From Durusdinium trenchii (taxonomy: Eukaryota > Sar > Dinophyceae > Suessiales > Symbiodiniaceae): a stretch of 64,000 nt of DNA. The stretch is taken from positions 383,455 to 447,454 of the forward strand of contig CAXAMN010027395.1 in the NCBI GenBank assembly GCA_963970005.1, given 5' to 3'. Position numbers and translations under genes: made by a program. Below are positions 43,073 to 55,000 of this stretch, piece by piece; the stretch's first letter is position 1, and each line of letters begins with the position of its first letter. A model generated the notes under the pieces. That model had not been told where the DNA came from, made no database searches, and worked only from the letters and a program-made list of their open reading frames with translations.

Positions 43073-46000
43073 GTGAGAAAGTGGGTGTGAACTGGTGGAT
43101 TTGGGACACGTTGGGACACAAACATGCAGCAAATTCGGAGTTGGAGAGCGGTGGCTTTGTTCTCCTGGTTTTCGATGATGCATCTGGCTCAGCTTTGGGC
43201 CAGGCAGGCGTCTCAGGTGCGCCTGGAGCAGCAGCAGCTTGAGGAGCTCCAGCGGCAGACGCAACGCCAAGAGCAGGAGAAGGCGGATCTGCAGAAGGAC
43301 CTGGCTGTGCGGTCTGGTGATGGTGGGGAAGTCTGAATCAGCAGCTTGAGGTGGAAGTGGTGGTGGGGCACGCAGAAGATTGAAATGATTCCTACGGTTA
43401 AAAAAATCAAGATCACAGAAAGCTGGTGTGAAAACCTGAGACTCATTTTGTTGGGTTGGGCCCCAGTTGGGCTTATCGGTGGGATGAACTTTCCAAGGAC
43501 AATCTTGCTGTCAATTTGAGTTGCGGTGTTTTTCCTCAAAACATTAAACAGCTAGTTACCCCAGACTAGGGGACAAGGTGCAAGAACAACCCCACATCGG
43601 TGTTCTGTGAGTTCTTCGGTGCCATGGCAGCGTCATTCTTCCGGCAAGAGGAGCTGGCTGAAGCCAAGAAGGAGGTGGAAGCTCAGAGCAGCCAGTCTTG
43701 AAAACCGCTTGGAATGATGGGGCGGAGCACATGTTGGAAGGATATAGAAGGGCTCCGGAACGCTCAAAGGAATGCTTCGTATTTCCTCAGACGTACTGTA
43801 AATGACAATGAACTCCTGCATGCAGGACACGTCTCATCAGCCCTTTGGATCGATTGATCCATTGATCGTACGGTTTGAATGGTGATTCGGCTGGTGCAGA
43901 TTCGGCTCTCCTAGCCCCAAATCCATCTGTACTTTCAGTGTCACTCGACCTGGTCCCGGACATGTTAGTACTACCTCGACTGTCAGTCCTAAACTGGCTC
44001 CATTCCTCAGTGGACTGAACTGTCCCTTGGACCCCCCTTTTTGTTGATCGAAATTGCGTCGCCCGGGGGAAGAATGCAAGGCCCAAAATGTATCCTTCTG
44101 GCCGTGCCGGCGTCCTGTTGGGCCACGCTTTGGGCACGTGTTAGGTAAACTCCTGGAGGAGAATGCTCGACTGGCACAGAAGATGGCCAGTGATGTAGAG
44201 GTGAGGATGCGGGAACTTTGCAGCTTCTGAGACTTGCCCAGAAAACCTCCGCAGAGCCAAAAGGGCAGAAAACTGGTGGCCATTGGTGGACCACCCGACC
44301 AGTAAAGGAACGGGCCATCCATTTTCTCTTGACGGGCATGCATTTAACCTCCTGTTAGAGCTGTGGGACTTAAGACCTGCAGGTGATGTTGGCAACTTGC
44401 CAAGAGGATTTTGGATTGTTCAAACCGCTGCACTCTGTTGTTGTAGTTTCTTTTATCGTGTGCTGCATGCTTGCCCTTTAAAGGATGTTGGATGCTACAG
44501 ATGTTCATCCACGAGCGATGTACGTACAGCGAGCACATGATTTATCATTGAATCCTCCACGATGTATCACTGGATGATGTGTTTCTTTTTTTAATAGTTT
44601 GGTTATGTTGTACAGTGGATCTGGTTTGTAGTGAACAATAATAGTGAACATGTTTATATCGCTGGATTTTGGTTGTTTGACGGTGGATGAGACCATCGGC
44701 CACATCCTGCGGTCTCTCCTTGCAGGCTGCACGTGCAGAGGCTGAGCTGCAGAAGGAGGACGCCCAGACAGCGAAAGAGGCGAGCATCCTGGCAGTACGG
44801 CGCCAGGGGATCAAATCACAAAGCACCAACAGTATAGCAACAGGACAATTGAAATCATCGCGTTGTTGTGGTACTGTACGAGGTGGAAACACCAATTGAA
44901 TATGAAACCATGACCGGCCATACTGGTTTAACATGTTTTAACTGTGGGAACTCTTCAATGTCCAATGACAGTTTCCAAGAACACTGTTGAAACACATGTC
45001 CAAACATGTGTGAGTGTTTATATAACTTATAACCATACTGATTCACAACAACCAACAGTGATGTTCACCTGTTTAATTGTAGTACTCTGTGTCAGGATTT
45101 TTTGGTTCGAACTTATACAAATGTTTAACAATCCATGTGATTCTGGAAGAACATATTCAAATGCTCTTATAAAGGTGTTGGAATGCCTGGGAGATGCCAC
45201 GACCGTTCAATTGATTCGCCTCGTTTGGGCGGGGGGCAGTTGGTTCATGTTGAATGAACGGGTCCAGACATGTCCAGACATCCTGCAGGTGGCGAAGTCA
45301 ATGAACACATACAACCACCATCGCATGGACCGAAACACTCTCCCTATCCCAAAAAGGGTTCATGTTGATTATTGGACTGACGGGGACCGACGGGATTCTT
45401 TTGCCAGGCGGAGCACCGGCAAATGGAGCTGAAAGAGGCCCACATGTTCGGCTGGACAGAAAGAGTATGTGTTCTCTATTTTTTGGGAGCAGGGGACACG
45501 CCTTTGAGCAGGGGACACGCGGAACATGCAAGAAGGTTGAACAAAAGAACTGTTGGCATACAGGTCACAGTTGTTGGAGGGAGACCCCCAACCACTCGTC
45601 ATTTTGTTTAGTGTAAGTGCGTGTTTTGCATGAACTATGTATTGGTGGTGATACAGTATTGTGTTATAGTAAGTATATATATATAGTATATAGTCCATTG
45701 ATGCTGCTTGATTCTGAGACAAGTCGGCTTGGGGTTCTTTAGCATCCACAACTTAGCCAGGGATCTAAAGGTCCGCTCATGTACCTGTGACTATAGGAGT
45801 ACAATAGAGTGCAAACTGGAAAAAAAATGAAATACATAATTCTTTGCAGGTCTGTGCTGCCTGTGCTGTACTCGCCTTGTCACTATGCAGGGGCACAGCA
45901 CATGCTCAGCACAGCTCCAAGACTCCAAGACATCCGAACCAGCTCTTCTTGGTACATGAGAACAGCAAGTTCGTTGAAACCTGGTGGGTGTTTCCAAGGC

Positions 46001-49000
46001 CGTTGCCACCTGGGCATCTCGGGGCCCGGTTCCTGGCACGGCCGCGAGGTGGCCGAGCAGCAACTCAAGGAGCTCCAAGAGATGCTTTCGGCGGAGCGGC
46101 AAAAGCGGGAGGCACATGCGTAGCGACGCTGTGATTGGGGGATTGGTGTAGTTTTGGTCAGAGAGGTGTGGGTGTGGGTGTGTGAAGTTGGAAGGTTTAG
46201 GTCAGTAAAGTGGACTGAACACCGGAGTGTTGCACACCAAACCGATCGTGTTTGTTCTCACCGCAGAGACTTTCAAGAACTGGGTCCTGTGGATCTCTCC
46301 CTTTCTTTTGACCCCTAAGAAAAGACTCCGTCAACCCATTCATGGGTGACTCCGTCAACACCATTTCAGTCGACTCAGGCCCACTGCCCACTCAAGGGCC
46401 ACTCGACGTCCCAGCCATGTGGGCGCAGGAGGCGCAGCAAGAGGAGGGCAGAAAGCTGGCGGCTGCAATGGAGGCTTCAGAGAGCCTGCAGGCACTGAGA
46501 ATGAGGCGGTATTTTCCATCCTCTATATACTATGTCCTCTATATACTAAGTCCCAACTCATTTTGGGGCACTAGTCCTATCTCATTTGAACCTAGTAACT
46601 AGTATATTGAAAAATGTGTCCAACATAATGGGAGATTTGGAATTTTCAGAATCATTCTATGAAAGATTCCGCATTTGATGGAGTACGCCTCCCATTGGCA
46701 CAGTTGGCCGAGGAAGGTCTTGGGATTCAGAACCATAATACAGTGGGATTTCGCAGAGATGTGTTGCATGGTGAGGATATTTTGCTGCCATCAGAATAGA
46801 TAAGATGTGGCTTCATAACAGGGAGGATAGGGCGGGTGTTCAGCGAGTACCTGCATCGAGCATATTCATGTTTGAATTTGCTTTGACCCACAGACATGTG
46901 GGTTTTCTCAACACAAATCTGTCCATATGGAAATGTTTGTCCTGTGGCTTCGCCTTCATGAAGACCGGCCAGGCGAAGTTGAGTGCAAGCGAGAAGGCTC
47001 AAGAAGAGGCACTTCAAAAGGTACATCAGCTGGAAGAGGAAAGGATAAAGCTCCAGAAAGACCTAGAGGACGGCCTTTTCCTACCAGGGCACTGATAAGG
47101 CACAGATTGTACCCGTTCGGTTTTCCAAGATGTCGATTGGGTGGAGTTGACAATTTGGCAACTTGTTTGTTGTCTCCCAATAATCGAACAGCTGGTTGGG
47201 GGGATTTGACGGCCAGGCGGACATCCCTTGACCCATTCTTTCACATGATTTCGACAAAATGATCTCCCATCAAAGGATGTCCAATTGTGGTGTTGAATGG
47301 AAGTCCACACGTAATATCATGTAACTAGTAGTAATTAGTGTGGGGTAGTCTAGCCCCTGGCATGGTTCTTCTTCAAGCGGATGGCCCTGGTCGTCCTCAC
47401 GTATTGGGTCTCCTTGCTGTTTGGAGGTCGCTGTGACAAGTTGCGTTGGCATCTATGCAGTTGCGTTTCTGATATTCATCAGGGATTGTGCCTGCGCCCA
47501 ACAATCAGCCAAAGCTGTTAATGTTTGGGTCTGTTTTCAGGATAAGGTTCTGCCTGAAGTCCAAGGCCAAATCAGCACACCGACGCGTCCAGGACGCCAC
47601 GGCGCGCGCAGCACATGCGGCGAGCGCGCCGAGTCCGGAGGGCGCGGGCAGCGCGGAGAGGCCCAGTCCGGAGGGCGCGGCTGCCCTTTCCTCAGGCGTC
47701 CAAGCGGTGGGGCTACCGGGCGTTGGTTGGTTTGGTTTGGAAAAGAAAAGGGCCTACAAATTACAAAGGAGTGTTGGGTGCAATGAAGAGGCAGATTTGC
47801 AACCGTTGTTGGTGGAAGGGGTTTGCCAATATGTGTTTAGTTTGGGCTTGAAGACTTGCAAACAAGTTGACAGAAATAAGCAGTGACATAACTATAACTG
47901 TAATTATCGACCAGCGTGGTTTTCAAATGTTTTCAATTGTTATCAATTTGTTGCCTAAAACTGAACACCCAGAGTCTGGTTGCGCATGTCACCATCAGAG
48001 TTGGGTGAACGTGGCTTCGGCACCGGCACGGCGAGGTTCGGCCAATCTGGCGGACTTGCTTTACGAAGCCACCAGTCGTCGCGAGGAGGCGGAGCGCGGA
48101 ATGCGCGGAATGCGCGGAATGCGCGATGCTGTGGATCGATGTGGGGAGACCCCGCATGGTAGACATATATCAGAGTGTTCCAAGAATTCTGAGCTATATA
48201 GTGGCTTAGCGTTGGGCATGGGCAAAAATATTCAATATCGTCCATATCACGTTGGAAACACCTTGTGAATCTGGAAGGGGGATCTCTGAGCCAGAGAAGT
48301 TTGGGGCTAAAGTCGTTTGGCCTCATGTTTTTCCTTGCCAAGCGGTGTGGTTGCAGGATGATCTCCAATGTAAACTTGGTTCGTTTCAAGAAGAGAAAAT
48401 GCTTTGTTTCATGTTGGTACATGTATGGAGACATTGCAATATGTTCACCGTTTTGGCAACAAGATGAAGCACTCCAGGATAACATTGGTTGACGCTGAGA
48501 TATATAACTGGGGGATCATACGGGACTTGTTTGTGTTTTGTTGCCACATTCAAGTGATTGCCTCTACAAACCGCTCATGCGTTTCTGTCGTGAAAGGTCT
48601 TTTCAGCAAATCCAAGTAGCATGGGATCAGACTGCCCTTTTTTTGCATTCCTCAAAAGCCGCCCCTATACATAGATGAAGATGCAAGTGTTTTTTGAATC
48701 GCTATATAAGGCTCTTTGAGGTCTCATGATGGTTGTTTGGTTGATTTTCCACGTTGGTTTTGCAACCTTCTTCACACAAAGTTCACTTCGCAGTAGGGTC
48801 AATGCACACTTTTAAGGGCCAAATGAGGTTCCAGTGCCTGGTCGTGCTTGCCATTCAGTGCATGAGCTCTTTGTCGGTTTAGGCCGTGAGGGAGCGACAT
48901 TTGCGTGAGCAGTACCAAGAGGCGCAGACCCACGGTGCAAATCGGCCACTGGCGGGGTGACGGGTTTGCTGGTGACTTACTCTAATCCCCTCGGGATCAT

Positions 49001-52000
49001 CCAGGTGACTGAAGATATGCTGTTTGTTTCCTGCCGTCAAGGGAGGGTTAACAAATCCAAACTGGTCAAACATCCACAGGGCCTCCCCCAATAATACACC
49101 TGTCCACAATCCACAGCTTGCAAGTTTCACCTTTGGAATAGGGTAATAGTATTCCAAGCCGTAGCAATCCGCCAAATTCATGCAAATTCCCCTTTAGGAA
49201 ACAACCCACTGCAGTTTTCTTTTGGTTGGGATGAGCATGCAATTGTGCAGCGTTCCGCCTTTTGGCCTTGACTGCATCCAATGATTGCTTTTGGAGCCAT
49301 CCAATCAAGTCGTTGACGGAATTCCCATGACTCTCAACTGCCTCAACTCTCAACCTAAAGCAAACAAATCAACAGATGTTAAATCGGCGTAAAATGAAAG
49401 AGGCATAAAGAGGCCATGTTTATTGGAATATGTGTTGTCCAAACAAAGAAAATAGTGTAATCCGAATTTTTAGACCCATAGTTCTCAGTTGAACCCTGAT
49501 GTTCCGTGGCCGGGCTCGTCGAAGCGACGCGTGAACACCGGGCACCGGGCACTGGCGAGGCCTTGGATAAGGTGGCAAAGGACTTCCGGGAACACCAACC
49601 TGTGCTGATCAGTCGGAGCCCCTGCGAAGTTGAGAGAGATAGGGAAGAATTGGGGATGAACACTTCCGGCTGGTGCATTGTGAAGGGATTGGGACTTTAT
49701 GCAGTCAGGTAACCCCACTCCGTAGCAAGAAATCATCACGTTGGTCGGAGCAAATTCTTGTATCTGCTTCAGTGTGGACTCTTACTGCGTGGAAGGACAA
49801 CCCAGGCATACCCTTGCGCATGCTTGCGCATGCTTGTAGCGAAAGCCTCTCAGATTGACCATCGAGAGTTTTTTCATGTTCGAGATTCAGATGGATCAGG
49901 ATTCGGATAGGAAGCATCATTCCCCCCCAATAGGAAGCACTTGCAATGCTTCCCTGCAAGGGAAGCACCAAGGTCAGCGTCAGGAAGCACAGAGACTGAA
50001 GACTCTGACGGTGAAGCTGACTCAGCAAAACGAGGGACTGCTGGAACGCGTCGTAGTCCCAGAGAAGCAGAGGGGACCTTCAGCGCCGTTTGATTTGAGA
50101 TTATACATTTTAATTTTACACTATAGATGCTTTATCATGTCACAAAAAGTGCGATTTGGCCTAATTAGTGGCCAGGCAGCTGGAGTTCAAGAGCAGCACC
50201 GTGATGCTTCTCGAAGGACCAACGAAGTTTCAAGGCGGTAAAGCCAAGGCATAAGATGAGCATGTCGGGGTTACGACCCAGTTTCAAGTAGTTCAGTTGC
50301 AATCTGTAAGAAAGACCCAGTCCGTTTGAGAAATCCCGCCACTCCCCAACACTATCTTGCAGGACTCCTTCCGGAGGATTTTGCTTATGCACATGTGCGG
50401 ATACATCCTACATAGATCCGTGCGCAGCAACCATGCATACGTGCGCATGTTTCACGCCAACGAAGCCACTCCGGGCGTTTGTGCCCTTCCAACGAACCGG
50501 GAGTGGCTCATCCAACGGCAAGCAGCCCGTGCCGAGGCTCAGCAGCTTCAACGCCGGAGCGAAGAGGCCGAGGCGGGGCGATGGAGCGGGGGCGATGGAG
50601 CGAACGTCACCGGTTGGGCCAGGGTGGTGTTGCAAGTTTCTTTTGGGCAGGTGGTTGGAAAGATAATTTGGTTGTGGGTTGGGTTTTACCAGGTGTTGAA
50701 TTCTTTGTATCTTGGAAACTTCTGTGCCGTCTTGTGGGAACTGCTGGTGGCTAGCCCCTGCTGGGTCTTGCCGCTCAAGACCACTTTGAGCAAGGCTGCG
50801 GCTACTTCTTGAAGTCGTGACCGGGTCTTGCCACCTCTCTAGCATAGGCTAGCCGAGCCACCTGCAACAAGAAGGCTTATATAGTCAACTATACAAGTGT
50901 GCTGAGAGCGCTTTACCTGAAGACAGGCTCAAGGACCTCGCAGGCCTAACTTGCCAAGAAGTCAAAAAAGGTGATGGTAGTCTGTTGGGGCAATGGATGA
51001 TTTGGGCCGCTAGAACTCCAGATTGTTCGGTCATGCAAAGATTGGCCGAGTCGCTCCCTGGATTGGTGTGTTGAGATGGATTGTCAGCTGCGGAGTTGGG
51101 GGTGAAGCACTTGACAGACAGGTGCCGTGCACTTGCCAGAGTTTCCTGTGAGTGCGCCAGGCTGGTGTCAAGAAGGCAGCTGAGTCTCAGAAGATCTTGG
51201 AAAACTATGTTTGGGCCCAAAAAGATGGACTGCACCCTGGTACTGCTCCAGAAGAACGGGATGAGTCGGGGGTGCGGATGGGTGCGGTGGCAGAAAGGTA
51301 TTTAGACCCCAACCACTGTTTGTTGTTTAAGTTCTCCTTTTTTTCAGGGCCTTATGAATTGCAAGACACGGGCTGAATCTATAAACGATATAATAAGATA
51401 ATATAAGTTGTTTGTTGCACTTGTTGACTTGCTGGCACGTGCATAAGTCATAAGTCCAATAAAATGATAGACACGAAAAGATCGAAAAGCAACACACGGT
51501 CAGTTGCTCGGGTTCAAGCCTTGACTCTGTGGGGAGATCTGGCAGCACGGAACTGTAGCTACAAACTCCCCCATCTATATGCATTTCCTGAGCATTTTGT
51601 CTATTGTATACCCACCAGATCCCACCAGTACCCCCCAATATGGACCAGTGTTGCCTCAGAAAACACCTTGCCACCCGATGCTCCGGCGTCGGTCGCTCCG
51701 GTCGCTCCGTCTCACCTCGGTCGCTTTACGGGTCTGAGACCGAGGTCCGGGAGGTGGCGGACCAGCTGACGGTGTTGCTGCACGAGAATCGCATGTCGGG
51801 ACACCCGGTCCGCGGACCGCGGAGCGGACCGGGACCAGAGTCGGCGCAGTCGGCGCGACCGGCGCACGGACGTTGAGTTTGAGGACACTAGGAGTTTTGA
51901 CTCGAACAGTTGGATACAGTAACGGCTTATGTGTCTCTTTGAAACACTGCTGAACCAATCAACCGTTGTTTTACTAAGGATGGTATAGACTACAAACTAG

Positions 52001-55000
52001 GTCAACCTTTCTTTTGGTCAACCAGAATGCTAGAAAGACCAACCTTGGGTTGCTCATATCCTTTCCAGAACCATTTTGATGTTCACCCCCTGGCCCTACT
52101 ACTAGTAACAAGAAGCTAAAAGGAGCTCTTGGCATCGCTACTAGGAGCAAGAACGCTACTAGGGAGATCCCTTGGCTGATCGCGGAGGCTCACTGGCGCG
52201 ATCCCTGCGAAAGCCACGGACCCTCAGGCGGAGCTCGCAGGTTGGTGACCCTGTTGGTTGCGAAGCTCCGTAAGGTTGCTAATAAGTTATATAAGCAGTT
52301 AAACATGTTAAACAAGTTTGTCAAACAAGTTGATATGCAGGGGACTCGTTTTAAAGGGCTTGAAAGATGCCGAGGGTTCTATTTTCGTCGATGGTCTATT
52401 AAGGGGTTTTGTGAACTGGTTATGGGTAACCTGAGCAGCATGAGTAACCCCAACCAATTGACATCAATTGACAGTCAGACGGGTGGAACATGGCTGGGTC
52501 GGACAAGCTACAGTCAATCGATGTTTGCTCGATGGCTATGATGGCTTTGAGTTTGACCAGGATGTTTGAAAACGCGACCATCCTTGCTGTTGCAAAATGC
52601 TAGTGCTACCACAATGTTTACAGAAAGTAGAGATGACGAGACAGGACCGACTTGCAAAGGCAAACAAATTCTGATACCGGCTATATTGAAGACCAAGGCA
52701 TTTCTCCACATACATTACGTTGGAGAACTTGCGTATTTCATGACCAGTTCCGAGTGGCGCCCCAAACCGCCTCTCATCTCCCATTTTGCTCTTCGCAGGG
52801 CTGCGAAGCGCAGAAGCGGTCGTTCCGCACCATCCAGGACACCGCAAGCGGCCGCAAGCGTTGAAAGGGCCCACCCAGCCCTGCTGAGTCTCCCAATCCT
52901 CAGCACATCCCAACACCTGATGTTCAGTCACTGAAGCTGAATTGTCAGCACCTGATGCTGGCTTAGCTGAGCATGGACTAAACTCGAGGAATATTTGTCC
53001 AGCAGATTCCAACGGATGACTGATGGAGAAGCTCCACCAGATGAAGATGCACCGTACTTGCGGGGCAAAGAAACCTGGAACCGGGACATGTTGAGCGAGG
53101 TGAGAGAGAGAGAGAGAGAGAAAAGAAAAAACACAAAATAGCAGAGAATGAGAGATTGGGAGAAAGCCCCAACCACCCAAAGCCGCCAGAACAGTACATC
53201 AAGAAACAGTTGTTCCAGGATGATGATGATGACGACGACGACAAATCAGTGTGTTTTTTGTTCGTAGACTGCTGCATCATTGATTGTCCTTGTACGTACA
53301 CCAATTGAAAGCCACAAGGTTTCTTGGAACCTTGCAGTACCCTTATGGTTAGTTCTGTGCTGCTGTGTTATCATTTGCTTGGGAAGAAGGTGCGCGGAAG
53401 AAAAGCACCAAAACCGCATGTTCGAAATCCGAGCATCACCGCGATGTCATGTTTTCTAGGAGTTGGTGGACCAGAACCTCTCGTTGCGGCGCTCCATCGC
53501 GCAGGGAGCGTCCGGGTACTCAGTCTTTTGGTCGGACGTGAACTAGCTGTTCTTCCAGGCGTCCAGTAACCTCAGTGGCAGCCCCTTGGGTGGCCATTGG
53601 GTGGATTACGCCAGTTAGCCAACTCAAGCATGTGGGAATGATAAGCAATACAACAGTACCTTTTTCCGAAGCTAGCGTAGCCGTCGCAGAAGTGTTATGG
53701 GACGCAAAAGTCCAGAATTTAGTGGCCGAAGTCTTCAAAGCAAATACGGGTGGTTTAGTTCAATTTCAATGATTGACTGACATGTACCCTTTTTTCACTG
53801 ATGCTTTTCTATGTTTTTCTACTTGTCGGCTTGAAGCCGTTCGTGGTGGTAGTAAGGTGGGCAGGGACGAAAGCAACATGTGCATCGATAGAACTTTGTG
53901 AACGAGGGGCAAATTTGTTTGCTTTTGCATTCGCCTGGAAGCAAGATGACACATCCCAGCCAGGCATGGGACCATGAGGCCATTTCTCAGTTTTGAAGCG
54001 TCCACGGCGTCCACGTACGTTCCAAGTCTATCCTGAGAAGAAGTCCAAACCTTTCAGAGGCAAAATGATTGTCCTGCGGTTTCTCTCAAGAAACAGGACT
54101 CGGAACTCCGACCAGATCGTTTGTTTGTTCCATTTACTGTTCGCATTTGGCAGAGGCATGTCTCAGGGCTTCTGACACATCGACACTTTGTCCTGAGGAG
54201 CCAAGAAGGCGAGCAGAGAGAGCTTCAAGTCCTGCGCGAGCAGAACCACCAGCTGGCGCGGAAACGAAACGGATTGCGGTGGCGGGGTGTGGCCAGGTTT
54301 GGGGAGCATGGGAAGAAATGGGAAGATTGAAGACTTGCATGGATCAGATTGATTCAGAGTTGGATCACTCCATTGGACCATTTGCATCTCCCAAACAATA
54401 GAGGTAGATCAATATGAGGAAAGGTAAATATATAGATACAACTTTCAACGGTTTGGGTTCTTGCAGCTTGCAGACTGAATCTACGTTTTGCTTCTGTTAA
54501 TTTGTACCCAGCCCCGTAACCTTATGCCCCAATTTGACTTAACAAATGTTGCGATTCTAGCCACTACATGAACAAGCTCTCCCTTGGAAAACAATTTGCC
54601 CATGTCTTTCCAGCATTGGTTTGATGACACAATTCTGAAGAACAACTCTGAAACCATCCTTCTCATGGCCCATCGAGTGCTCAAGTCTGGGCTGAAGCCA
54701 AAAGCCGCCATTTGTTGTTGCTGGGAATCCGGCATGTGTCTCACCTTTCTACTTGCACTGCCACAGGTCCATGTTATTCTAGCCTTATTGATGCTTTATC
54801 AAGGTCATATGACCCTGGATACCAGTCCAGCACGCCTTTAGGGGACTTGCATGAAATGCGAGGAGGAGAACGCCCCGGCGGAAGCTCGGTACGCCATCGA
54901 CTCCATCGGCCGCCGGAAGGATACCCAGTTGACAGAGCAAGAAACCAGGCACGCCAGCCATTTGGAGGAGCCTTGAGCACATATGATGACATAGCCTTGA

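Noticed and set aside
43837..44343. A 168-codon open frame on the minus strand
   Set aside because: It covers the plus coiled-coil exon at 44145-44200, which has canonical splice sites. No support for the minus reading.
53575..53772. Open plus frame reading SEASVAVAEVLWDAKVQN
   Set aside because: It falls in an intron of the coiled-coil gene between phase-matched exons. The opposite strand is equally open.
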